A stretch of DNA of 64,000 bases from contig JACKBN010000019.1 of NCBI GenBank assembly GCA_020634565.1, positions 1 through 64,000 of the forward strand. Direction: 5' to 3'. The position numbers and the translations under genes are program-made. This document shows positions 1 through 7,312 of this stretch, in pieces. Origin of the DNA: Ardenticatenaceae bacterium. GTDB lineage: Bacteria; Chloroflexota; Anaerolineae; Promineifilales; Promineifilaceae. The notes beneath the pieces are model-generated. The model ran no database searches and was not told the DNA's origin. It saw only the letters and a program-made list of their open reading frames with translations. Numbering within the stretch: position 1 is the stretch's first letter; every line of letters begins with the position of its first letter.

Positions 1-10
1 CTGGCTCCTT

Positions 11-44
11 CTCCCTGGCAGGGAGAGGGCTGGGGTGAGGGTGA
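11..44. repeat. REP-like GGGAGAGGG/GGGGTGAGGG word
   Basis: A small palindrome (CTCCCT at 11-16, AGGGAG at 20-25) is followed by purine-rich words GAGGG, GGGGTGAGGG and GGTGA. The element lies just upstream of the first gene. Related CACCCCTTCACCCC words occur inside the glycosyltransferase gene near 26240, so this is probably one of the word-repeat families of this genome. Confidence 0.5.
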
Positions 45-65
45 AGAATTGAGGAGATCACAACT

Positions 66-638
66 ATGACAACCTTGAGTTCACCAAAATCAGAAACGCG
101 TAGAGGATTACGAACGTTAACCTCGCGCGTAGCGAAGGATTATGTCAATCCGTATTATGCGGGCATATTGCTGGGCGTGGTGCTGTTTGGCGCGTTTTTC
201 CTGACGGGCAACGGCCTGGGCGCATCTGGTGGTCTGAATCGACTGCTGCTGGTGGTGGAAGATGCCATCGCCCCAGAACATGTAGATCGCACCGCTTACC
301 TGCTGACGATGGCAGGCGGCGATACCAATCCGCTGGACAGTTGGATTGTGTTCCTGACGGTGGGCACGGTAATTGGCGGGTTTTTTGCGGGCTGGCGCAA
401 CGGCCGTATCAAGCTAGAAACCAACAAAGGCCCCCAAATTTCTTCCCGGCAGCGCTGGGCCATGGCCTTCATCGGCGGCACCTTGATGGGCTACGGGGCA
501 CGCTTTGCTCGTGGCTGCACCTCTGGACAGGCCTTGTCTGGCGGTGCGGTGCTTTCTGTGGGCAGTTGGGCGTTTATGTTTGCCGTTTTTGGCGGTGGCT
601 ACGCCCTGGCTTATTTTGTTCGCAAACTGTGGAACTAA
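66..638 (+). CDS. YeeE/YedE family sulphur-transport membrane protein
   Basis: Integral membrane protein (190 residues) of the YeeE/YedE family (DUF395), whose characterised members import thiosulfate. Hydrophobic segments lie near residues 31-50, 91-110, 131-148 and 161-187. The family hallmark GARFARGCTSGQALSGG is at 144-160; Cys151 corresponds to the sulphur-handling cysteine. The ATG is 9 bases after GAGGAG (51-56). It is about half the size of full-length YeeE, and the next gene 70 bp downstream holds another YeeE/YedE half, so the two probably work as one transporter. The substrate (thiosulfate, or a selenium or sulphur compound) cannot be told from sequence alone. Confidence 0.85.
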   Translation: MTTLSSPKSETRRGLRTLTSRVAKDYVNPYYAGILLGVVLFGAFFLTGNGLGASGGLNRLLLVVEDAIAPEHVDRTAYLLTMAGGDTNPLDSWIVFLTVGTVIGGFFAGWRNGRIKLETNKGPQISSRQRWAMAFIGGTLMGYGARFARGCTSGQALSGGAVLSVGSWAFMFAVFGGGYALAYFVRKLWN

Positions 639-655
639 AAGAGTTGCCGCGGATG

Positions 656-683
656 TACACAGATTTCTCTATTTTCTCTGTGT
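656..683. repeat. CACAGA-word hairpin between the two YeeE/YedE genes
   Basis: Inverted repeat ACACAGA (657-663) / TCTGTGT (677-683) in the spacer between the two sulphur-transport genes. It belongs to the CACAGAG/TCTCTGTG word family also seen near 14290, 28620, 32310, 37030 and 55650. Confidence 0.5.
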
Positions 684-708
684 CCTCTATGGCAAAAATT
701 TGAGGTGA

Positions 709-1944
709 ATGATGGCTCCTTTTCCCTTACCACTCGGTGAACTCCTCGGACATTGGGGTTCGTACGTTGTTTATTTATTTATTGGCATTGCCTTTGGCTA
801 CGTGTTGGAAATTGCCGGTTTTGGCAATTCCAAGAAGCTGGCAGCCCAATTTTATTTCAAAGAAATGACCGTGCTCAAGGTGATGTTCAGCGCCATTGTG
901 GTGGCGATGGTCCTCATCTTTCTGGCGTCTGCGTTTGGGCTCCTGGACTACAACTTGATTTATGTCAATACAACTTATCTGTGGCCCGGCATTGTCGGTG
1001 GTCTGATTATGGGCGTCGGTTTCATTGTTGGCGGCTTTTGTCCTGGCACCTCGCTGGTGGCGGCGGCTACGCTGAAGCTGGACGGCATTTTCTTTGTGCT
1101 GGGCGTCTTTTTCGGCATTTTCCTCTTTGGGGAGACCGTTGGCGGATTCGACATGTTCTGGAACTCCTCCTACATGGGGCGCTACACCTTGATGGATTGG
1201 CTGGGCTTACCCACGGGCACGGTGGTGCTGCTGGTAGTGCTGATGGCGCTGTTCATGTTCTGGAGTGCCGAAAAGTTGGAACAATATTTTGGCGGCAAAG
1301 AGGCGTCTGATGAACCCAAATGGCGCATCGGGGCTGGCGGCGCGTTGGCGCTGGCAGCCGTTGGCCTGATCATCATTGGCCAGCCGACGACGTTGGATCG
1401 CTGGAACCGGATTGCTGATGAAAAGACGGCCGTTCTTGATGAGCGGGCCGTACAGGTACATCCAGCTGAAATGCTGGAGCACATGCACGATCCCAAGCTC
1501 AAGGTGATCATGCTGGATGTGCGCAGTGAGGCCGATTACAACCAGTTCCACATTTTAGATGCCCGGCACGTGCCGCTGGAAAATTTGCCCGGTCTGGTGC
1601 CAGAGTTTCATCTGGAACCCGCCAACACGGTCTTTTTTGTGATGAGTAACGACGAAACGGCCGCAACGGCCGCCTGGAAAACGCTGCAAGCCGAAAGTGT
1701 GCCCAATGTGTACATTTTGGAAGGGGGCGTCAACAATTGGCTAGCCCTCTTTGGCAACGATGAATTCCTGGCGGCCAACCCACGCGTGACGCATGGGGAT
1801 GATGAACTGGCCTATGCCTTCCCGGCGGCGCTGGGCGCCCGCCAATTCCCGGCAGAGCCTGATCCGCACCAGTATGAGTTTGTCTTTGAACCGAAAGTCG
1901 TGCTTGAGCTTAAACGCGCTCCCACGAGCGGCGGCTGCGGTTGA
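709..1944 (+). CDS. YeeE/YedE transporter fused to a rhodanese-like domain
   Basis: The N-terminal part (to about residue 225) is a YeeE/YedE membrane domain with several hydrophobic helices and the motif GGFCPGTSLVA at 108-118 (Cys111). The C-terminal part (about 250-360) is a rhodanese fold, recognised by LDVRSEADY at 269-277 and the LEGGVNNW segment. Rhodaneses carry a catalytic cysteine in the loop after the VFF strand; here the loop reads VMSNDET (321-327), with no cysteine, so it is probably not a classical sulphurtransferase. The chain ends in SGGCG, leaving Cys410 as the penultimate residue. It follows the smaller YeeE/YedE gene and probably forms a transporter with it. The ATG at 712 could also be used. 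Confidence 0.85.
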   Translation: MMAPFPLPLGELLGHWGSYVVYLFIGIAFGYVLEIAGFGNSKKLAAQFYFKEMTVLKVMFSAIVVAMVLIFLASAFGLLDYNLIYVNTTYLWPGIVGGLIMGVGFIVGGFCPGTSLVAAATLKLDGIFFVLGVFFGIFLFGETVGGFDMFWNSSYMGRYTLMDWLGLPTGTVVLLVVLMALFMFWSAEKLEQYFGGKEASDEPKWRIGAGGALALAAVGLIIIGQPTTLDRWNRIADEKTAVLDERAVQVHPAEMLEHMHDPKLKVIMLDVRSEADYNQFHILDARHVPLENLPGLVPEFHLEPANTVFFVMSNDETAATAAWKTLQAESVPNVYILEGGVNNWLALFGNDEFLAANPRVTHGDDELAYAFPAALGARQFPAEPDPHQYEFVFEPKVVLELKRAPTSGGCG

Positions 1945-1974
1945 TCGAACGTTTCATGTGATACTCCTTTTGGC

Positions 1975-2014
1975 AAACGGATGCTTCTTGCGGGAAGCAT
2001 CCGTTTTGCTTTGT
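1975..2014 (+). terminator. Rho-independent terminator after the YeeE/YedE pair
   Basis: Perfect 13-bp stem AAACGGATGCTTC (1975-1987) / GAAGCATCCGTTT (1994-2006) with a 6-base loop, followed by TGCTTTGT. It lies 31 bp after the stop codon, between convergent genes, and stops the sulphur-transport transcript. Confidence 0.8.
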
Positions 2015-2037
2015 ACCACATAGGGGAATTGGCGATT

Positions 2038-2814
2038 TTACAATTGCCAGGGCACGTCGGGGCGGATTTTTTGGCCGAAATTAATCAGCTCATCAATTCG
2101 ATTGGTGCGTTCGAGCAACTGCACAAGGTTCAGCACCTTTAGGCGATGCTCATCGCCGGACAGATTTTCGTAAGGCACATCCAGGTCAAAACAAAGCGTT
2201 TGTAGATCGCTCGGGCTAAAACGGTCTGCTAGCACCTGGCGCAGGTGGACAAGAAGGTTGTGGGGGACTTGCGGTTGGGTAACGGCCGTTTCGCCCCGCG
2301 CTTTCTCTTTTTCTTTCTGCGCCTGATACGCCTCCACCCGCCGCTTCCAATCTGTAAACACCATCTGAAACTCATCGCTGGCCAGCAAATTAACATCTGG
2401 CTTGATGTGCATGACGTACCAATCGTACCCTTTTTCCAGCAGCCCTTCGTATTTCAGGCCATCTTCCACCATCACCATCAGCGGATGCCCCAGCGTGTAG
2501 GCCATCGCCGCCTCAATCTGGTTCCAGACGGTGGGCAGGTTCAGCCCTTGCAAATGCGCCTCTTGCGAACTGCCCCGCTTTTCAATCGCCTCCACCAGGT
2601 GCGTACGCTCATACGCCATGATGATCGACCCGGCACACTCATGCATCAGTTCTTTGATGGCCACCAGCGGCTGCTTGCTGGAAAAATATGTCCGCCCGAC
2701 GGTTTGCGGCAGCAAATCATTCATTTTCAGGTAACTTTCAACGGTTTCAACCAGCTGCTGGTGCTGCTTGTTTTCTGTACGGCCGATGCTTAAAAAGATT
2801 TTGGCTGCGGGCAT
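2038..2814 (-). CDS. TIR-like domain protein with C-terminal EAD7 adaptor
   Basis: 258 residues in two parts. Residues 1-145 look like a TIR-like / nucleoside-deoxyribosyltransferase-like Rossmann domain: an IFLSIGRT strand-loop at 6-13, TVGRTYFSS at 38-46, and WNQIEAAMAYTLGHPLMVMVE at 97-117, where Glu101 sits where TIR and related NAD- or nucleoside-processing enzymes keep their catalytic glutamate. Residues about 187-258 match effector-associated domain 7 (LRQVLADRF, LCFDLDVPYENLSG, RPDVPW), an adaptor known from bacterial conflict systems that joins effector and sensor by like-with-like contact. A charged linker lies between. AGGAG is 6 bases before the ATG. A role as a toxic effector is inferred. 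A second EAD7 is in the NTPase at 14343-15446. Confidence 0.7.
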   Translation of the reverse strand: MPAAKIFLSIGRTENKQHQQLVETVESYLKMNDLLPQTVGRTYFSSKQPLVAIKELMHECAGSIIMAYERTHLVEAIEKRGSSQEAHLQGLNLPTVWNQIEAAMAYTLGHPLMVMVEDGLKYEGLLEKGYDWYVMHIKPDVNLLASDEFQMVFTDWKRRVEAYQAQKEKEKARGETAVTQPQVPHNLLVHLRQVLADRFSPSDLQTLCFDLDVPYENLSGDEHRLKVLNLVQLLERTNRIDELINFGQKIRPDVPWQL

Positions 2815-2864
2815 AGGTATCTCCTAAATATTTCAACGCAGAGGAAAGACAGGTTGGTGACTGT

Positions 2865-2873
2865 ATTGTAGCA
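2865..2873 (-). promoter_or_regulatory. Extended -10 promoter element of the TIR-like/EAD7 gene
   Basis: On the minus strand TGC-TACAAT, an extended -10 hexamer, lies about 50 bp upstream of the ATG. It matches the TGCTA-N-N-T elements found before several other genes here (6714, 18323, 38885, 47484). Confidence 0.4.
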
Positions 2874-2917
2874 GGGAGAGAGGGGGATGGGTAAACGGCC
2901 GTTTTTACCTGCGAGAA

Positions 2918-3067
2918 TCAGACGGCCGTATTCTCCAAACGATGCGGCATCAACTGGTATCCCATTGCCCGCATGATGGCGTTAATGTTATCCAACCGTG
3001 GATTACCTTTGGCCGAGAGTGCCTTTTGCAAACCCTGCCACGTTATTTCTTTTTCTAATTGAGGCAA
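2918..3067 (-). pseudogene. Truncated HTH antitoxin (addiction-module antidote type)
   Basis: An open frame of about 49 codons with no good start codon encodes EKEITWQGLQKALSAKGNPR, then LDNINAIMRAMGYQLMPHR and a stop at 2918-2920. This matches the C-terminal half of the Xre-like antidote family of HigBA-type modules (pattern: REGLYKALS, GNP, L.TL.KVL.ALG). The N-terminal half is missing, and the break falls exactly where the AT-rich DNA starts (about 3060). The fragment still holds the native palindrome ACGGCCGT (2922-2929), so it belongs to the host sequence. No partner toxin is seen. Confidence 0.55.
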
Positions 3068-3116
3068 TCAATCAATGAGAAAGTCAGTTTGTTTGTGAAA
3101 GAGTATGCTTGTACTG

Positions 3117-3125
3117 TGCTAAAAT
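3117..3125 (+). promoter_or_regulatory. Extended -10 promoter of the HEPN-like gene
   Basis: TGC-TAAAAT lies about 80 bp before the ATG. No convincing -35 hexamer is present. Confidence 0.35.
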
Positions 3126-3203
3126 AACTTATTCCAGTTTACTAAGCCAACATAGCTAGACAAATATTTTTAATATCCATCAAGTAAACGCAAAAATTGG
3201 CAA

Positions 3204-4547
3204 ATGAATAAGATAAATAACATAAGGGTCAAGATTGATAGAAGACGTGCTGAAGAATCTCTTGAGTATTTCAGAAGAAATGCAATTGTAGGGGAGAATG
3301 GGAAAGTATCATTTAGAGTTTCCCCAGAAGAAACACTCGCGCGTCAGCTTTTGTACGCGTCTGTATCTATAAGTGTTGAGATTCCAGAAGAGACGAAAGC
3401 TAGAATCGTGAATTTAGCCCTAAGTCGTTGCCAACTGGCACCTGAATATGAGAGAGCGCGCGACTTAATTAACTCTTTCAAACAGAATTTTATAGAGGTC
3501 TATAATGAATTTCAGGGTAATAAATCCTATTTCAAGTGCCTTACGTTTCTAAATCTTGACGTACAGCCACCCTGTCATTTTCAAATACTTGACATAGAAG
3601 CTAATTTCATCACATGGGAGGAATTAGAAAATAGTTTTGAACTATATCCTCTATGGAAAGAGGTTTATAAAAGGCAGACTCTATTTTCTTTTCCGTACAA
3701 ATTTGTTACTAAGCTTACAGATGGTTTGAAGGAAAACACTTATTCAGTAAACAAAAAGGCTTTTTTCCCTGTACTGATGGAATTTGAAACCTACGGTACT
3801 CTTGCTGCACAAACTATAGTCGCCAACAGAATAAATTTACTTCGAGCTGTTCTGAACATTAGTGAAGATATTCGGCTAAATTGGTGGTATTCAGCTGCTG
3901 CAAGTCCGATTTCCAAAATACTTGAATCACCTGTTTACGTAGTGTATCAGGATAACGAAAGCCCCGAAATTTTTTTGCACATACCTGTTGGAGATTATCA
4001 ATACAAAGTACATAGCCCAGATACCAAGACAATCGAATTTGCTAAAGGCTTGCTCAAAGATTTCAAGGATTCAGAAGAAGGCGATATTAAAAACTTAATT
4101 ATGCAGCTAATGATTCAATACCAACAAGCCTTTGATTTATCATTCTCAAACTTAATTTATTTAGCACTATGGCAAGTGCTTGAACGAGCAACGCTAAATG
4201 ATCCGGCTAAGAAATCACAAATTGAAGCAAGAGTGATTACTTTGTTAGGTCTTAACGGTAAGAGAATATGGGAAAATGGAATCAGCTTAATTAATGAAAC
4301 ACGAAATAAGTTGGTTCATGATGGCGTTTTTCCAGATTATGCGGAAGATCTGTTATTTAGCCTAAAAGGAATTGTTGATGGAATTATCTTAAGGCTATTA
4401 GAACTATCAAAGCCTCTAGAAACAGTTGAAAAGTTAGGCGAGTTTTTTCAGCTAGCGACAAAACCTAATAATTCTCTTAGGATTGAAAAAGAGCAACTAG
4501 AAGTAAAAAGAAGTGTCATTGATTTTATTGAAAATTCACGAATCTGA
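3204..4547 (+). CDS. Hypothetical protein with C-terminal HEPN-like domain
   Basis: 447 residues; the N-terminal 300 are not recognised. The C-terminal 130 are helical and contain ETRNKLVHDG at 365-374, that is Arg367-x4-His372, the R-x(4-6)-H signature of HEPN ribonuclease domains, with a long helix before it (about 315-345) as in ApeA-like HEPN proteins. HEPN proteins commonly cleave RNA in anti-phage and toxin-antitoxin systems; that role here is inferred. The gene is strongly AT-rich compared with its neighbours, which suggests recent transfer. It has no clear ribosome binding site and ends 17 bp before the UvrD-like gene. It could instead be a HEPN scaffold protein without nuclease activity. 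Confidence 0.6.
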   Translation: MNKINNIRVKIDRRRAEESLEYFRRNAIVGENGKVSFRVSPEETLARQLLYASVSISVEIPEETKARIVNLALSRCQLAPEYERARDLINSFKQNFIEVYNEFQGNKSYFKCLTFLNLDVQPPCHFQILDIEANFITWEELENSFELYPLWKEVYKRQTLFSFPYKFVTKLTDGLKENTYSVNKKAFFPVLMEFETYGTLAAQTIVANRINLLRAVLNISEDIRLNWWYSAAASPISKILESPVYVVYQDNESPEIFLHIPVGDYQYKVHSPDTKTIEFAKGLLKDFKDSEEGDIKNLIMQLMIQYQQAFDLSFSNLIYLALWQVLERATLNDPAKKSQIEARVITLLGLNGKRIWENGISLINETRNKLVHDGVFPDYAEDLLFSLKGIVDGIILRLLELSKPLETVEKLGEFFQLATKPNNSLRIEKEQLEVKRSVIDFIENSRI

Positions 4548-4564
4548 TTGTTGTTCCTTTTAAA

Positions 4565-6637
4565 ATGATTGAAGATTTTGAATCCATCGAATTGACCCCC
4601 ACCCAACAGGCCGCCATCGCGGCGGAACAGACCAGTTTTTTGCTTGGCCCAGCGGGCACGGGCAAAAGTTTTGCCCTGCGACAGCGCCTCCTGCGCCTGC
4701 TGCAAGATGGCGAACCGGCGTACACGCTGCTGGTCATCGTGGCGGAGCCGGACCAGGCGGGCAGCTACCTGGATGCGGTGCACCAGTCTGGCCTGGGGCC
4801 GTACGCCGACCTGAAGATCACCACCTACAACCAGATGGCGATGGAGATGGTGAAGCTGTTTTGGCCGCTGGTGGCGCGTCCGGCGGGGTTTGAACGGCCG
4901 TATCATCCCCCCACCTTCCTCAGCTACGATCTGGCTCAACTGCTGATGTGGCACATCATCACCCCCATGCTCAACGAGGGCGCCTTTGCCGACCTGCGCC
5001 TGCGCCCCCAGCAAATCGTCAGCCAGCTGCTGGACACACTCAATCGGGCCGCACTCAACAGCCTCAGCCTCGATGACGCCATCGAGCGGCAAATTCGCAC
5101 CTGGGCCGGCGAGCCAGAACGCATCCGCCATCTGACCGAAGCGGCCGAGGCGGCTCGCCAATTTCGCGCCACCTGCCTGCGCGACAGCCTGCTCGATCTG
5201 TCGCTGGCTGTGGAAGTGTTCGATACCCAGCTGGTGCAGCATCCCGAATTCCACAAATATTTCAGCGAGCGGTACCGTCACCTCATCGTCGATAACATCG
5301 AGGAACAAACCCCCGCCGGACAAAATTTTATCGCTGAACTGATGAACGAAACGGTAACAACGGCCGTATCCTACGACGCCGCTGGTGGTTACAAACGATT
5401 CCTCGCCGCCGACCCGCTAGGCGCCAACAAATTCCGCAGCCTCAGCGCCTACGCCTTCGATTTCAAAGAGTCGTTTATCACCAACGTGCCGCTGACCCAT
5501 TTGGCCAACATGGTGGAAAACCAGCTCATGTTCACCAACAAACCATTTGCCGAAGCGACTCAGGCCATCCTGGGCACCGTTGGTGGCCGCTACCGGCGCG
5601 AGATGGTCATCCAGTTGGCCGAAGCGCTGGGCGAACTGATGAACGCGCACAACCTGCACCCATCCGAAATTGCGATTATTGCCCCGTACCTGGACGGCGC
5701 GCTGCGCTACATGCTGGGCAACGCCTTCCGCGACGCCGGCCTGCCCTACTACCTGCTGCGCCGCCGCTCCAGCCCGCGCGACGAACCGCGCGTGCGCGCC
5801 TGGCTCACCTGGCTGGCGCTGGCCCATCCCGATTGGGACTTGCCACCCAGCCCGTTCGACATCGCCGAGGCGCTCACCCTCAGCATTGCTGGCCTGGATG
5901 CCGCCCGCGCCGAACTGCTGACCGAATGGCTCTACCAGCCCGACACAGCCCACCTGCTGCCCATTTCTGAACTGCCGGAGCGCATCGAGCGACGCGTGGG
6001 TATGGATTTTGTGGGCTTGTACGAGGAGATTCGCCTCTGGTTGGAGGGGCAAGATGGCAGCGCCAGCATCGACGTGTTTCTGCACCGGCTCTTCACCTTG
6101 CTCTCCGAGCGCCGTTTTCAGCCGGAACCAGACGTGGCGGCAGCGGCCGTTTGTGATTGGTTGGTCCAGGCAGCGACGCGGCTGCGCCAATCGGCCGAGG
6201 CGATTGGGCTATACACGCCCGCCGCCGTAGGCCACGCCTTCATCGACGGCATCAACCAGGGCTTGGTGACGGCCAATCCGCCAGAATTGGGTGATCCGCC
6301 CGACCCCAACGGCATCATGATTTCCACGATTTACGGCTACCTTTTGGCGGGTAGGCCAGTGCGGGTGCAGGTGTGGCTAGAAACGGCCGCAACTGGCTGG
6401 TGGGACATCCCCAACCAACCCCTGAGCAACGCCTTCGTGCTGGCGCAAAGCTACGACCCCAGCCAGCCGTGGACCATTGACAACGATTTCCACATCCGCA
6501 ACCAGCTGCTCAGCCGCATTGTGCGCGGCCTGACGGCGCGCTGCTCCGAGGGCATTTTGCTGGCCACCAGCGACCTGGACCGGCGCGGCGTGCGGCAAGA
6601 TGGGCCGCTGTGGCGGGCGCTGCAAGCAGTACGCTAG
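4565..6637 (+). CDS. UvrD/AddB-like superfamily 1 ATPase
   Basis: 690 residues. The N-terminus reads LTPTQQAAIAA (Q-motif-like, 10-20) followed by Walker A GPAGTGKS (28-35). The Walker B-like strand LIVDNIEEQ is at 240-248, where UvrD helicases have DEFQD. Later helicase motifs are weak: VRVQVWLETAATGWW near 590-605 replaces the usual DEVFL.G region. It therefore looks like a derived SF1 protein, perhaps a helicase-like ATPase acting on DNA ends as AddB does, rather than an active UvrD. GC content returns to normal. No Shine-Dalgarno sequence is visible before the ATG; the AT-rich insert ends directly upstream and may have replaced the original promoter. Confidence 0.65.
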   Translation: MIEDFESIELTPTQQAAIAAEQTSFLLGPAGTGKSFALRQRLLRLLQDGEPAYTLLVIVAEPDQAGSYLDAVHQSGLGPYADLKITTYNQMAMEMVKLFWPLVARPAGFERPYHPPTFLSYDLAQLLMWHIITPMLNEGAFADLRLRPQQIVSQLLDTLNRAALNSLSLDDAIERQIRTWAGEPERIRHLTEAAEAARQFRATCLRDSLLDLSLAVEVFDTQLVQHPEFHKYFSERYRHLIVDNIEEQTPAGQNFIAELMNETVTTAVSYDAAGGYKRFLAADPLGANKFRSLSAYAFDFKESFITNVPLTHLANMVENQLMFTNKPFAEATQAILGTVGGRYRREMVIQLAEALGELMNAHNLHPSEIAIIAPYLDGALRYMLGNAFRDAGLPYYLLRRRSSPRDEPRVRAWLTWLALAHPDWDLPPSPFDIAEALTLSIAGLDAARAELLTEWLYQPDTAHLLPISELPERIERRVGMDFVGLYEEIRLWLEGQDGSASIDVFLHRLFTLLSERRFQPEPDVAAAAVCDWLVQAATRLRQSAEAIGLYTPAAVGHAFIDGINQGLVTANPPELGDPPDPNGIMISTIYGYLLAGRPVRVQVWLETAATGWWDIPNQPLSNAFVLAQSYDPSQPWTIDNDFHIRNQLLSRIVRGLTARCSEGILLATSDLDRRGVRQDGPLWRALQAVR

Positions 6638-6713
6638 TCCATTTCCCTTACTAATTTCCCTGTGAACAGACGGTAAAAATTACTTTTGGCCCAGAAACGG
6701 CCGTCCGGCCCTA

Positions 6714-6722
6714 TGCTATACT
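6714..6722 (+). promoter_or_regulatory. Extended -10 promoter of the response regulator
   Basis: TGC-TATACT, 170 bp upstream of the chosen start. Two ACGGCCGT copies (6697, 6817) flank it, and a palindrome ACCTTGCAAGGT (6756-6767) follows in the leader. Confidence 0.4.
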
Positions 6723-6894
6723 GATCGAAAGCCACCATTGTTAAGATGGATTGATACCTTGCAAGGTACACTGCATGTTAGAAAGATGTTCAGCGAGCAA
6801 GGTTAGCATGTGGCAAACGGCCGTACGCAAATCGGTCGCCCGCCCCGGAACCCCACCGTTTCGAGCGAGCAAAAAAGAGCGACGAGGGCAAATC

Positions 6895-7290
6895 ATGGCA
6901 GCAAAATCACAAACCGTTTTGGTTATCGAAGATGATCCGGTTATCCGAGAAATCCTGGAACTGAACCTGACTGATGCTGGTTACACCATCCTGACCGCCG
7001 ACGACGGTATGGAAGGCGTCCGTGTGGCGCTGAGCCAAAAGCCAGGCATTATTTTGATGGACATTCGCCTGCCTAGCATCACTGGCTGGGAAGCCACCCG
7101 CCGGTTGAAAGCCGAACCAGAAACGGCCAACATCCCGATTATTGCCCTTACCGCACAATCTACGTCTAAAGATTTGCACCGCTGCTTTGAAGCAGGGTGC
7201 GATGCTTATATGACCAAACCAATCCAATTCACCCAGCTTTTTACCAAGATCGAGATGCTGCTAAAGCGCTCGGTAAATGTAATCGAATAA
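6895..7290 (+). CDS. Single-domain response regulator
   Basis: 131-residue receiver (CheY-like) domain with no output domain. Acidic pair Asp13-Asp14, phosphoacceptor Asp56 (IILMDIRLP), Thr86 and Lys108 (MTKP) are all present. The reading frame is open for another 48 codons upstream, but the ATG at 6895 follows GAGGG (6884-6888) and starts the conserved domain at the usual place. It is followed 22 bp later by a hybrid histidine kinase, so the two are probably one phosphorelay. The signal and final target are unknown. Confidence 0.9.
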   Translation: MAAKSQTVLVIEDDPVIREILELNLTDAGYTILTADDGMEGVRVALSQKPGIILMDIRLPSITGWEATRRLKAEPETANIPIIALTAQSTSKDLHRCFEAGCDAYMTKPIQFTQLFTKIEMLLKRSVNVIE

Positions 7291-7312
7291 ATTTTCAAAC
7301 GCTAAATAAAGA

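Larger units (their letters stand above)
3060..4560. other. AT-rich insert
   Basis: Base composition drops to roughly 35-40% GC by eye from about 3060 to 4560, against 55-60% on both sides. The segment has no copy of the ACGGCCGT palindrome and holds one gene (3204-4547). Its left edge coincides with the break in the antitoxin gene. No transposase, terminal repeat or target duplication is visible, so how it arrived is unknown. Confidence 0.6.

Noticed and set aside
5417..6190. 257-codon minus-strand frame inside the UvrD-like gene
   Set aside because: Antisense shadow of a coding region with Walker motifs.
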